DNA of 5,050 nucleotides from an uncultured Polynucleobacter sp. (lineage in GTDB: Bacteria; Pseudomonadota; Gammaproteobacteria; Burkholderiales; Burkholderiaceae): contig CALKUJ010000048.1 in NCBI GenBank assembly GCA_937996825.1, forward strand, positions 1 through 5,050, given 5' to 3'. Below are positions 1-5,050 of this stretch, piece after piece; position 1 is the stretch's first letter; each line of letters begins with the position of its first letter. The notes beneath the pieces were generated by a model, which was not told where the DNA came from, made no database searches, and was given only the letters and a program-made list of their open reading frames with translations. A program made the position numbers and the translations under genes.

Positions 1-31
1 ACTGGAGTTCAGACGTGTGCTCTTCCGATCT
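1..31 (+). other. Illumina TruSeq read-2 adapter remnant (non-genomic)
   Basis: The window begins ACTGGAGTTCAGACG and this block ends GCTCTTCCGATCT. All 31 bases match, from memory, the standard TruSeq read-2 adapter lacking only its first few bases. On the minus strand the same bases read AGATCGGAAGAGC onward, the usual adapter read-through sequence. The EF-Ts reading frame runs directly into it after codon 99 and stops resembling EF-Ts there. This is an untrimmed library artefact on a contig end, not biology. It should be masked, and nothing translated across it should be trusted. Confidence 0.97.
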
Positions 32-328
32 AGCCAAATCATTAACAAACTTCAAGAAGTCGTCATTTTTAGCACAGAAGTCTGTTTCAGAGTTAACTTC
101 AATAATTGCACCAGTTTTGCCATCAGCACTAATGCTGACACCAACAGTACCTTCAGCAGCAACACGGCCAGCAGCCTTGCTTGCCTTGTTACCAAAGCGA
201 ACACGCAAGATTTCTTCAGCACGCGCCATATCGCCTTCGGCTTCTGTTAAAGCCTTTTTACAATCCATCATAGGCGCATCGGTGCGCTCACGTAATTCTT
301 TTACCATTGAAGCGGTAATTTCAGCCAT
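32..328 (-). CDS. tsf: Elongation factor Ts, N-terminal part (3' end cut by adapter)
   Basis: EF-Ts is the cytosolic guanine nucleotide exchange factor that releases GDP from EF-Tu during elongation. Ninety-nine residues are visible, beginning MAEITASMVKELRERTDAPM. Residues 1 to about 55 form the UBA-like N-terminal domain with the family signature TDAPMMDCKKAL and the following EEILRVRFGNKASK. Residues 81-90 read ETDFCAKNDD; D83 and F84 align with E. coli D80 and F81, which insert into EF-Tu. Full-length EF-Ts is roughly 280-300 residues, so about two thirds is missing. The loss is an assembly end, since the frame enters adapter sequence exactly at a codon boundary; it is not a gene truncation. 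The start is ATG at 326-328, preceded by AAGGAG with a 6-base spacer. It lies 102 bases downstream of rpsB, the conserved bacterial order. The FxVNSETDFxAKNDDF-like block resembles betaproteobacterial homologues. Confidence 0.96.
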
Positions 329-334
329 GTTCAA

Positions 335-340
335 CTCCTT
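335..340 (-). promoter_or_regulatory. Ribosome binding site of tsf
   Basis: On the minus strand AAGGAG lies 6 bases upstream of the tsf ATG. It is a strong Shine-Dalgarno match and fixes the tsf start. It lies 13 bases downstream of a perfect 9-bp hairpin. Confidence 0.85.
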
Positions 341-353
341 AAATTCTTATCCT

Positions 354-375
354 TCATCTAGTGTTTACTAGATGA
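354..375 (-). repeat. Perfect 9-bp inverted repeat in the tsf leader
   Basis: Arms TCATCTAGT (354-362) and ACTAGATGA (367-375) are exactly complementary around a 4-base loop. In tsf mRNA this hairpin would lie between the rpsB terminator and the tsf ribosome binding site. It has no GC-rich stem and no U tract after it, so it is not a terminator. It may stabilise the mRNA 5' end, act in processing or be a protein site. The structure is seen directly; the role is unknown. Confidence 0.6.
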
Positions 376-400
376 CCACTAAAGCTAGCTATACAGCTAT

Positions 401-424
401 AAAAAAAGGGGCCGCAGCCCCTTT
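401..424 (-). terminator. Intrinsic terminator or attenuator between rpsB and tsf
   Basis: Reading leftward from rpsB, the RNA is AAAGGGGC, a 4-base loop TGCG, then GCCCCTTT and further T residues. The arms (405-412 and 417-424) pair perfectly over 8 bp with a GC-rich core, followed by a run of seven T (401-407), three of them in the stem. It begins 7 bases after the rpsB stop codon. This is a textbook rho-independent terminator on the minus strand. Because tsf follows in the same direction, it probably acts as a partial terminator lowering tsf transcription relative to rpsB. Partial termination at this junction is known for E. coli. Confidence 0.88.
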
Positions 425-430
425 AGGGTA

Positions 431-1168
431 TTACTCAGCCGAAGCTTCCACAGTTTCTTCATCAGCAGTTTTAACAATCTCTGCGATGAATTGATTACGA
501 CCTTCTAACACGGCATCTGCAATGCCACGAGCATAAAGGCGAATCGCACGGCTTGAGTCATCGTTGCCAGGGATAACGTATGTAACGCCATCTGGTGAGT
601 TATTTGTATCAACAACACCAATCACTGGGATACCCAATTTAGCTGCTTCAGTAACTGCACCGCTTTCATGACCAACGTCAACGATGAAAATCGCATCAGG
701 CAAGCCGCCCATTTCTTTAATACCACCGATAGAACGTGAAAGTTTTTCAACTTCGCGTTTGTATCCTAAAGCTTCTTTTTTACCGAATTTTTCCAAGCTA
801 CCGTCTTGTAGCATTGTTTCGTAGTCAGTTAAACGTTTGATTGATTGTTTAACTGTTTTGAAGTTAGTCAATGTGCCGCCCAACCAGCGAGCATCAACGT
901 AAGGCATACCAGCACGAGTTGCCTCTTCAGCAATGATCTCTTTTGATTGACGCTTTGTACCTACGAACAAAATTGTGCCGCGGTTTGAAGCCACTTGACG
1001 CACGAATTTTTGCGCTTCCAAGAACATTGGAAGAGTTTTTTCGAGGTTAATGATATGAATTTTGTTGCGATGACCGAAAATATAAGGGGCCATCTTTGGT
1101 GACCAGAAGCGAGTTTGGTGCCCAAAATGGCAACCGGCTTCTAGCATTTGACGCATAGTCACTGACAT
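431..1168 (-). CDS. rpsB: 30S ribosomal protein S2, complete
   Basis: S2 is a late-assembling protein of the small ribosomal subunit, placed between head and body, and needed for docking of S1. The gene encodes 245 residues, close to the 241 of E. coli. The N-terminus MSVTMRQMLEAGCHFGHQTR is the family-typical opening with the GHQTRFW segment. GTKRQ at 70-74 and the RWLGGTLTNF segment at 94-103 are highly conserved. Residues 157-181, from PDAIFIVD to KLGIP, fit the second S2 family signature. DTNNSPDGVTYVIPGNDD follows at 187-204. The acidic tail is typical. The start is fixed by AGGAGA 5 bases upstream. A strong terminator follows the stop, then tsf. A structured leader lies upstream, consistent with the S2 autoregulation known for E. 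coli rpsB-tsf. No oddities were seen in the coding sequence. Confidence 0.98.
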   Translation of the reverse strand: MSVTMRQMLEAGCHFGHQTRFWSPKMAPYIFGHRNKIHIINLEKTLPMFLEAQKFVRQVASNRGTILFVGTKRQSKEIIAEEATRAGMPYVDARWLGGTLTNFKTVKQSIKRLTDYETMLQDGSLEKFGKKEALGYKREVEKLSRSIGGIKEMGGLPDAIFIVDVGHESGAVTEAAKLGIPVIGVVDTNNSPDGVTYVIPGNDDSSRAIRLYARGIADAVLEGRNQFIAEIVKTADEETVEASAE

Positions 1169-1273
1169 GTAAATCTCCTAAGGGTTGTGTCTAGAACCAA
1201 GTCCTGACTGCACTAAAAAGTGCCACCCTGGACGGCTTGGTTCGTGATTCTGCTCCAGACCATCTGAAACAGT
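1169..1273 (-). promoter_or_regulatory. Structured rpsB 5' leader, candidate S2 autoregulatory RNA
   Basis: The rpsB leader RNA contains a perfect 8-bp stem, GAACCAAG (RNA sense, from 1236-1243) with CTTGGTTC (1194-1201). It encloses a 34-base loop with its own 5-bp hairpin GCACT-TTTT-AGTGC (1210-1223). From the same loop CCAGGGT (1225-1231) can pair with ACCCT-TA-GG (1177-1185), which includes the two leading G of the Shine-Dalgarno. That would be a pseudoknot closing over the ribosome binding site. S2 is known to repress its own operon through the leader in E. coli. That this leader does so is inferred from position and pairing only. The 5' boundary assumes the -10 box at 1280-1285. Confidence 0.55.
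1174..1179 (-). promoter_or_regulatory. Ribosome binding site of rpsB
   Basis: AGGAGA on the minus strand lies 5 bases upstream of the rpsB ATG and decides the start. Its two leading G residues could be captured by an alternative pairing with 1225-1231 (see the rpsB leader). Confidence 0.85.
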
Positions 1274-1279
1274 GTGCGT

Positions 1280-1285
1280 ATTCTA
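1280..1285 (-). promoter_or_regulatory. Probable sigma-70 -10 box for rpsB
   Basis: On the minus strand the sequence GGGTAGAATACGC contains TAGAAT, five of six matches to the -10 consensus TATAAT. It would start transcription near 1273 and give a leader of about 105 bases. The -35 region is poor: TGGCTT at 1303-1308 with a 17-base spacer, or ATGGCT with 18. The call therefore rests on the -10 box and position alone. Confidence 0.42.
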
Positions 1286-1324
1286 CCCTAAAAATCCTAT
1301 TAAAGCCATGAAAACAATGAATTT

Positions 1325-2173
1325 ATGCTGGATAATCGAGCTATGTTGACTGAAACCAAAAAACCCACTTCTCAAGAATTCATCGCTGGTATGCGTGAGG
1401 CTGGTCGCTTGGCCAGCGAGGTACTCGACCACGTAACCCCCTTTATAAAGGCTGGGGTCACGACTGGGGAATTGGACCAAATTTGCCATGATTACATGGT
1501 CAATGTCCAAAAAACGGTGCCAGCCCCCCTCAATTATCAGCCTCCAGGCTATCCGCCCTTCCCAAAATCCATCTGCACATCCGTCAATGACGTGATTTGC
1601 CATGGCATACCAGGCGACCGAATCCTGAAGGATGGCGATGTGGTTAATCTGGACATCACCGTGATCACGCAAAGTGGCTATTACGGCGACACCAGCCGCA
1701 TGTTCTCAATTGGTGAACCATCAATTTTGGCCAAAAGACTGTCACAGATCACTTATGAATGCATGTGGCTTGGTATTGCCCAAGTCAAACCAGGCTGCAC
1801 CTTGGGTGATATTGGCCATGCAATCCAAAGTCATGCTGAACATGCTGGATATTCAGTGGTGAGAGAGTATTGCGGTCATGGCATTGGACAAGTCTTCCAC
1901 GATGAACCACAAATTGTTCATTACGGTAAACCTGGTTTAGGTGAAAAATTGCATGAAGGCATGACCTTCACCATCGAACCCATGATCAATGCTGGAAAAC
2001 GAGACATCAGAACCATGCCTGATCAATGGACAGTTAAAACTAAGGACCGCAGCTTATCTGCTCAGTGGGAACACACTTGCTTAGTGACCCCAACTGGGGT
2101 TGAAGTTTTGACCTATTCTGCGGGAAGCCCTCCGCCACCAGCCTGTGTTGGCAATCTGAAGTTCAGACCTTAA
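1325..2173 (+). CDS. map: Methionine aminopeptidase, type I
   Basis: This cytosolic metallopeptidase removes the initiator methionine from nascent proteins when the next residue is small. From the first ATG it has 282 residues; E. coli has 264. The five metal ligands of the pita-bread fold are all present: D110 (VVNLDITV), D122 (YYGDTS), H185 (CGHGIG), E218 (FTIEPM) and E249 (WEHT). They align with E. coli D97, D108, H171, E204 and E235. Substrate-site histidines H93 (CHGIP) and H192 (FHDEP) are also present. The insert around PAPLNYQPPGYPPFPKS matches betaproteobacterial enzymes. The start is uncertain: neither ATG 1325 nor ATG 1343 (residue 7) has a good Shine-Dalgarno. Residue 7 places MREAGR 17 residues in, nearer the 14 of E. 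coli. The C-terminus is a short proline-containing tail. It is divergent from rpsB and 11 bases ahead of glnD, probably one operon. Confidence 0.96.
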   Translation: MLDNRAMLTETKKPTSQEFIAGMREAGRLASEVLDHVTPFIKAGVTTGELDQICHDYMVNVQKTVPAPLNYQPPGYPPFPKSICTSVNDVICHGIPGDRILKDGDVVNLDITVITQSGYYGDTSRMFSIGEPSILAKRLSQITYECMWLGIAQVKPGCTLGDIGHAIQSHAEHAGYSVVREYCGHGIGQVFHDEPQIVHYGKPGLGEKLHEGMTFTIEPMINAGKRDIRTMPDQWTVKTKDRSLSAQWEHTCLVTPTGVEVLTYSAGSPPPPACVGNLKFRP

Positions 2174-2184
2174 ACCAGCGCCAT

Positions 2185-4749
2185 ATGGACACCCTTGCAA
2201 CTCTTAAAACTCGTCGTGAGGCTCGCCTTGAAGAGTTCAAAAAGGATCTGAATGTTCATAAGTTAACCAAAGATATTTGCCAACTCATTGACCAGCAGTT
2301 GCTCTTAGCGTGGCAAGAAAATGGTTTGGATGACTACGCCGCCCTTGTAGCGGTTGGTGGCTTTGGTCGAGCTGAGCAATATCCTTATTCAGATGTTGAT
2401 ATCTTGGTTCTGCTCTCTGAAAAACTGACCGAGGCTGAACTGGCATTGGCGCATCCCAAAGTGGAAAGCTTCATCACTCGTTGCTGGGACTTGGGCATTG
2501 AGATTGGATCGTCAGTCCGTAACATCGAAGAATGTTTACAGGAATCAGCAGCAGATATCACTGTTAGAACAGCCCTTTTGGAATCTCGTTTAGTCGGTGG
2601 AGACAAGAAACTTTATCGTCGCTTCTTGGTCCAGTTTGATGCGGTCATGGATGCCAAAGCGTTTTACCAGGCGAAATTATCAGAACTGCGTCAACGTCAT
2701 CATAAATACAACGACACCCCCTACTCCTTAGAGCCCAACTGTAAAGAGAGTCCAGGTGGACTTCGAGATCTACAAGTGATTTTATGGATGACAAAAGCTG
2801 CTAAGTTGGGTAACAGCTTTTCTGATTTACATAAAAAAGGTCTACTGACCAAGCGTGAATCTTTAGAGATCAATAGAAATCTGAAGCTATTACAAACCTT
2901 GCGCACCCAATTGCATTTGGTCGCCAAAAGGCGTCAAGATGTCCTCGTATTTGATTTACAGACTCAGTTAGCTGAATCCTTTGGTTTGACATCAGAGAAT
3001 GGCACTCGTGCCAGTGAAAAAATCATGAAGCAGTATTACTGGGCTGCAAAAGCTGTGACTCAGTTAAATGAAATACTTCTACAAAACATCGAAGCGATAC
3101 TCTTTCCTAAAGAATCAAGAATCACCAGACCAGTCTCAGAGCATTTTGTTGAGAGACAAGGCTTGCTGGACATCGTTGACCCCAACTTGTTTGAAAAACA
3201 CCCCAATCAAATTTTGCGGGCATTTTTGCTCTACACAAAAACTCCAGGAGTCAAAGGATTTTCAGCACAAATCTTAAGAGGTTTGTACAACGCTAGAAAT
3301 CTTATGAATGCCCAATGGCGTCAACAAGCTGAAAACCGTGAGTACTTCATGGAGATTGTGCGCCAACCTCATGGCGTCACCAATGCATTCCGCATGATGA
3401 ATCAAACCAGCGTATTAGGTCGATACTTACCTGCGTTTAGAAAAATCGTCGGACAGATGCAACATGATTTATTCCATGTGTACACAGTCGATCAACACAT
3501 CTTGATGGTGCTGCGCAATGTTCGACGCTTCTGGATCGTTGAACACACTCATGAGTTCCCATTTTGCAGCCAATTAGCAGCCAACTATGACAAGCCGTGG
3601 CTTCTGATCTTGGCGGCCTTGTTCCATGACATCGCCAAAGGACGTGGTGGTGATCACTCTGAGCTTGGTAGAAAAGATGCTCGACTATTCGCCAAACAGC
3701 ATGGCTTGAGCAAAGAAGATACTGATTTATTGGTCTGGTTAGTTGCCGAACATTTGACCATGAGCCAAGTAGCACAAAAACAAGATATCAGCGATCCGGA
3801 CGTGATCAAAGCTTTTGCTAAGAAAGTAAAAACTGAACGACGATTAACCGCCCTTTATTTGCTGACCGTTGCCGATGTTCGAGGTACCAGCCCCAAAGTA
3901 TGGAATGCCTGGAAAGGCAAACTCTTGGAGGATTTGTATAAGCTGACTTTGCGTATCTTGGGTGGTGAGCAGCATGATCTTAGCTCTGAGCTTGAGCAAA
4001 ACCAGTCAGAAGCCAAACAAATGTTGCGTCTTTTTGGCTTACAAGCAGATGCCCACGAAAACCTCTGGAAACAACTAGACATCTCCTTCTTCTTAAGACA
4101 TGAGCCCAGTGATATTGCATGGCTGACCAAGCATTTGCATGGGCGCGTGAATCACCCAGAGCCAATCGTGAGAGCTCGTCTTTCTCAAATTGGTGAAGGT
4201 CTGCAGGTCGGGGTTTACGTCAACGATCAGGTAGATTTATTTGCCAGAATTTGTGCTTACTTTGATCAACAAGGTTTTTCTATTTTGGATGCCAAGATTC
4301 ATACAACACAACATGGCTATGCCTTGGATACATTCCAAATTGCTGGCACTAATTTATTACGTGAAGGTGGTCACTACCGTGACATCATTCAATTGGTTGA
4401 ACATGACTTGGCTGCGATGCTGCAACAAAGTGCCCCACTACCAAACCCAAGTAAGGGTCGCTTATCCAGACAATCAAGAAGCTTTCCAATCCAACCTCGC
4501 GTCAGCCTGAGAGCTGATGAGCGCGGTCAATATTATGTCTTATCAGTATCTGCCAATGACAGAACAGGACTTCTTTACGCCATAGCAAAAATTTTGGCAG
4601 AACATCATATTTCTTTGCACACTGCCAGAATCAATACATTGGGTGAGCGCATTGAAGACGTGTTTTTGTTAGATGGGCACAATCTGTCAAAGGATTCAAA
4701 AATCCAAGTACAGCTTGAAACAGAGATTTTGGACGCTTTGGCCATTTAA
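2185..4749 (+). CDS. glnD: Bifunctional PII uridylyltransferase / uridylyl-removing enzyme
   Basis: GlnD is the cytosolic nitrogen sensor. It uridylylates PII proteins (GlnB/GlnK) when glutamine is low and removes UMP when glutamine is high, thereby steering glutamine synthetase and NtrBC. The 854 residues compare with 890 in E. coli; the deficit lies at the N-terminus. The nucleotidyltransferase domain carries VAVGGFGRAE...YSDVD, with G58, G59 and catalytic D70 and D72. SPGGLRDLQ (189-197) is the conserved UTase segment. The HD hydrolase domain spans about 425-565: H431 (LFHVYTVDQH), H481-D482 (LFHDIAKGRGGDH), H491 and D564 (VADVRGTSP). Two glutamine-sensing ACT domains follow, at about 675-745 (VGVYVNDQVDLFARI) and 785-854 (LSVSANDRTGLLYAI). 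All key residues are present, so both activities are expected. There is no clear Shine-Dalgarno before ATG 2185, 11 bases past the map stop, which suggests translational coupling. Confidence 0.97.
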   Translation: MDTLATLKTRREARLEEFKKDLNVHKLTKDICQLIDQQLLLAWQENGLDDYAALVAVGGFGRAEQYPYSDVDILVLLSEKLTEAELALAHPKVESFITRCWDLGIEIGSSVRNIEECLQESAADITVRTALLESRLVGGDKKLYRRFLVQFDAVMDAKAFYQAKLSELRQRHHKYNDTPYSLEPNCKESPGGLRDLQVILWMTKAAKLGNSFSDLHKKGLLTKRESLEINRNLKLLQTLRTQLHLVAKRRQDVLVFDLQTQLAESFGLTSENGTRASEKIMKQYYWAAKAVTQLNEILLQNIEAILFPKESRITRPVSEHFVERQGLLDIVDPNLFEKHPNQILRAFLLYTKTPGVKGFSAQILRGLYNARNLMNAQWRQQAENREYFMEIVRQPHGVTNAFRMMNQTSVLGRYLPAFRKIVGQMQHDLFHVYTVDQHILMVLRNVRRFWIVEHTHEFPFCSQLAANYDKPWLLILAALFHDIAKGRGGDHSELGRKDARLFAKQHGLSKEDTDLLVWLVAEHLTMSQVAQKQDISDPDVIKAFAKKVKTERRLTALYLLTVADVRGTSPKVWNAWKGKLLEDLYKLTLRILGGEQHDLSSELEQNQSEAKQMLRLFGLQADAHENLWKQLDISFFLRHEPSDIAWLTKHLHGRVNHPEPIVRARLSQIGEGLQVGVYVNDQVDLFARICAYFDQQGFSILDAKIHTTQHGYALDTFQIAGTNLLREGGHYRDIIQLVEHDLAAMLQQSAPLPNPSKGRLSRQSRSFPIQPRVSLRADERGQYYVLSVSANDRTGLLYAIAKILAEHHISLHTARINTLGERIEDVFLLDGHNLSKDSKIQVQLETEILDALAI

Positions 4750-5050
4750 TTTTTTGCTACAAAGTTGAGCACTCTTTTAATACGTTCATTAGTCACCTCA
4801 CTAAACCCGAACCATTTTGAAACCTCAGGATCTGTTGGGTTTGACTGACTGATGGGATTGAGTAAAAAAGCACAATCAATGTGCCAATGCTCGGGCTCAG
4901 CTTTAATGGGATTCTCAGGTATTAGATGAATATCGATATCTACCGGGACATCATCTCCAAGTAATGCCGTATGCCAACCGGTTTCTTCGAGAACCTCTCT
5001 TTGAGCAGCAATATGGGGAAACTCCCCATCATCTATATGACCACCAGGCT
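4746..5050 (-). CDS. Nudix hydrolase, C-terminal 100 residues (5' end outside window)
   Basis: The frame is open leftward from the right edge to a TAA at 4746-4748. Nudix enzymes hydrolyse nucleoside diphosphates linked to another moiety, using Mg2+. The visible part starts PGGHIDDGEF and contains a complete Nudix box, G-x5-E-x7-REVLEETGW, at 4974-5042. G3, E9, R17, E18, E21, E22 and G24 of the fragment fit the consensus GX5EX7REUXEEXGU. Downstream, EHWHIDCAFLL is a strand typical of the fold, then PEVSKWFGFSEV, as often follows in this family. The start codon and about 40-60 N-terminal residues lie beyond the window, so substrate and subfamily cannot be named. The stop overlaps that of converging glnD by four bases. 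No terminator hairpin was found here. Confidence 0.9.
   Translation of the reverse strand, partial: PGGHIDDGEFPHIAAQREVLEETGWHTALLGDDVPVDIDIHLIPENPIKAEPEHWHIDCAFLLNPISQSNPTDPEVSKWFGFSEVTNERIKRVLNFVAKN

Noticed and set aside
15..371. Plus-strand open frame of 118 codons over tsf
   Set aside because: It begins inside the adapter and lies antisense to tsf. Its translation resembles no protein and reflects the complement of EF-Ts codons.
1283..1672. Minus-strand open frame of 129 codons opposite map
   Set aside because: It is antisense to the well-supported map gene and its translation shows no recognisable domain. It also has no ribosome binding site I could support.
3437..3775. Minus-strand open frame of 112 codons opposite the glnD HD domain
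   Set aside because: It overlaps the conserved HD motifs of glnD and shows no family features. It is a shadow of the coding strand.
4241..4510. Plus-strand open frame of 89 codons in another frame of glnD
   Set aside because: It lies wholly inside the ACT-domain region of glnD, which is clearly coding in its own frame.
4692..4705. Short hairpin GGATT-CAAA-AATCC near the end of glnD as a terminator
   Set aside because: It is only a 5-bp AT-rich stem inside the coding region, about 45 bases before the T run. It is too weak and too far away.
5013..5029. Inverted repeat ATGGGGA-AAC-TCCCCAT, a possible hairpin
   Set aside because: It falls inside the Nudix box codons (GEFPHI) and has no T tract. 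It is explained by coding constraint and chance.
1..5050. Search for an undescribed system: CRISPR, mobile element, tandem repeats, tRNA, toxin-antitoxin or defence genes
   Set aside because: Every coding stretch is a recognised housekeeping family with intact motifs. No repeated units, attachment sites or foreign-looking segments were seen, apart from the adapter.

Overview
This window is ordinary bacterial housekeeping DNA. It carries the translation genes tsf and rpsB leftward, then map and glnD rightward, and the 3' part of a Nudix hydrolase gene coming in leftward from the right edge. The proteins look betaproteobacterial. EF-Ts has the TDAPMMDCKKAL and EVNSETDF blocks. Methionine aminopeptidase has the PAPLNYxPPGYPPFPKS block, longer than the matching stretch in E. 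coli. The map-glnD pair sits back to back with rpsB-tsf, a layout known in Burkholderiales. The moderate base composition (roughly mid-40s % GC by eye) points within that order to a Polynucleobacter-like organism. That genus guess is inference and was not tested by search.

Layout. Bases 1-31 are not genomic: they match the Illumina TruSeq read-2 adapter left on a contig end. Bases 32-328 (minus) encode the first 99 residues of EF-Ts, cut by the adapter. Bases 329-430 hold a good intrinsic terminator directly behind rpsB and a second perfect hairpin just before the tsf ribosome binding site. Bases 431-1168 (minus) are complete rpsB. Bases 1169-1324 are a divergent intergenic region with a structured rpsB leader, a probable sigma-70 -10 box for rpsB, and the start region of map. 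map and glnD follow on the plus strand, separated by 11 bases, with no clear ribosome binding site for glnD. glnD runs to 4749, and its stop overlaps the stop of the converging Nudix gene within a shared TTAA.

How the genes fit together. rpsB and tsf supply ribosomal protein S2 and the EF-Tu exchange factor. They are probably co-transcribed, with partial termination between them and possible autogenous control by S2 at the leader. map removes the initiator methionine from new proteins. glnD is the nitrogen sensor that modifies PII proteins. No stretch over 300 bases lacks a gene. I found no CRISPR, mobile element, tRNA, defence system or otherwise undescribed system. The points worth a second look are the adapter, the rpsB leader fold, and the two hairpins between rpsB and tsf.
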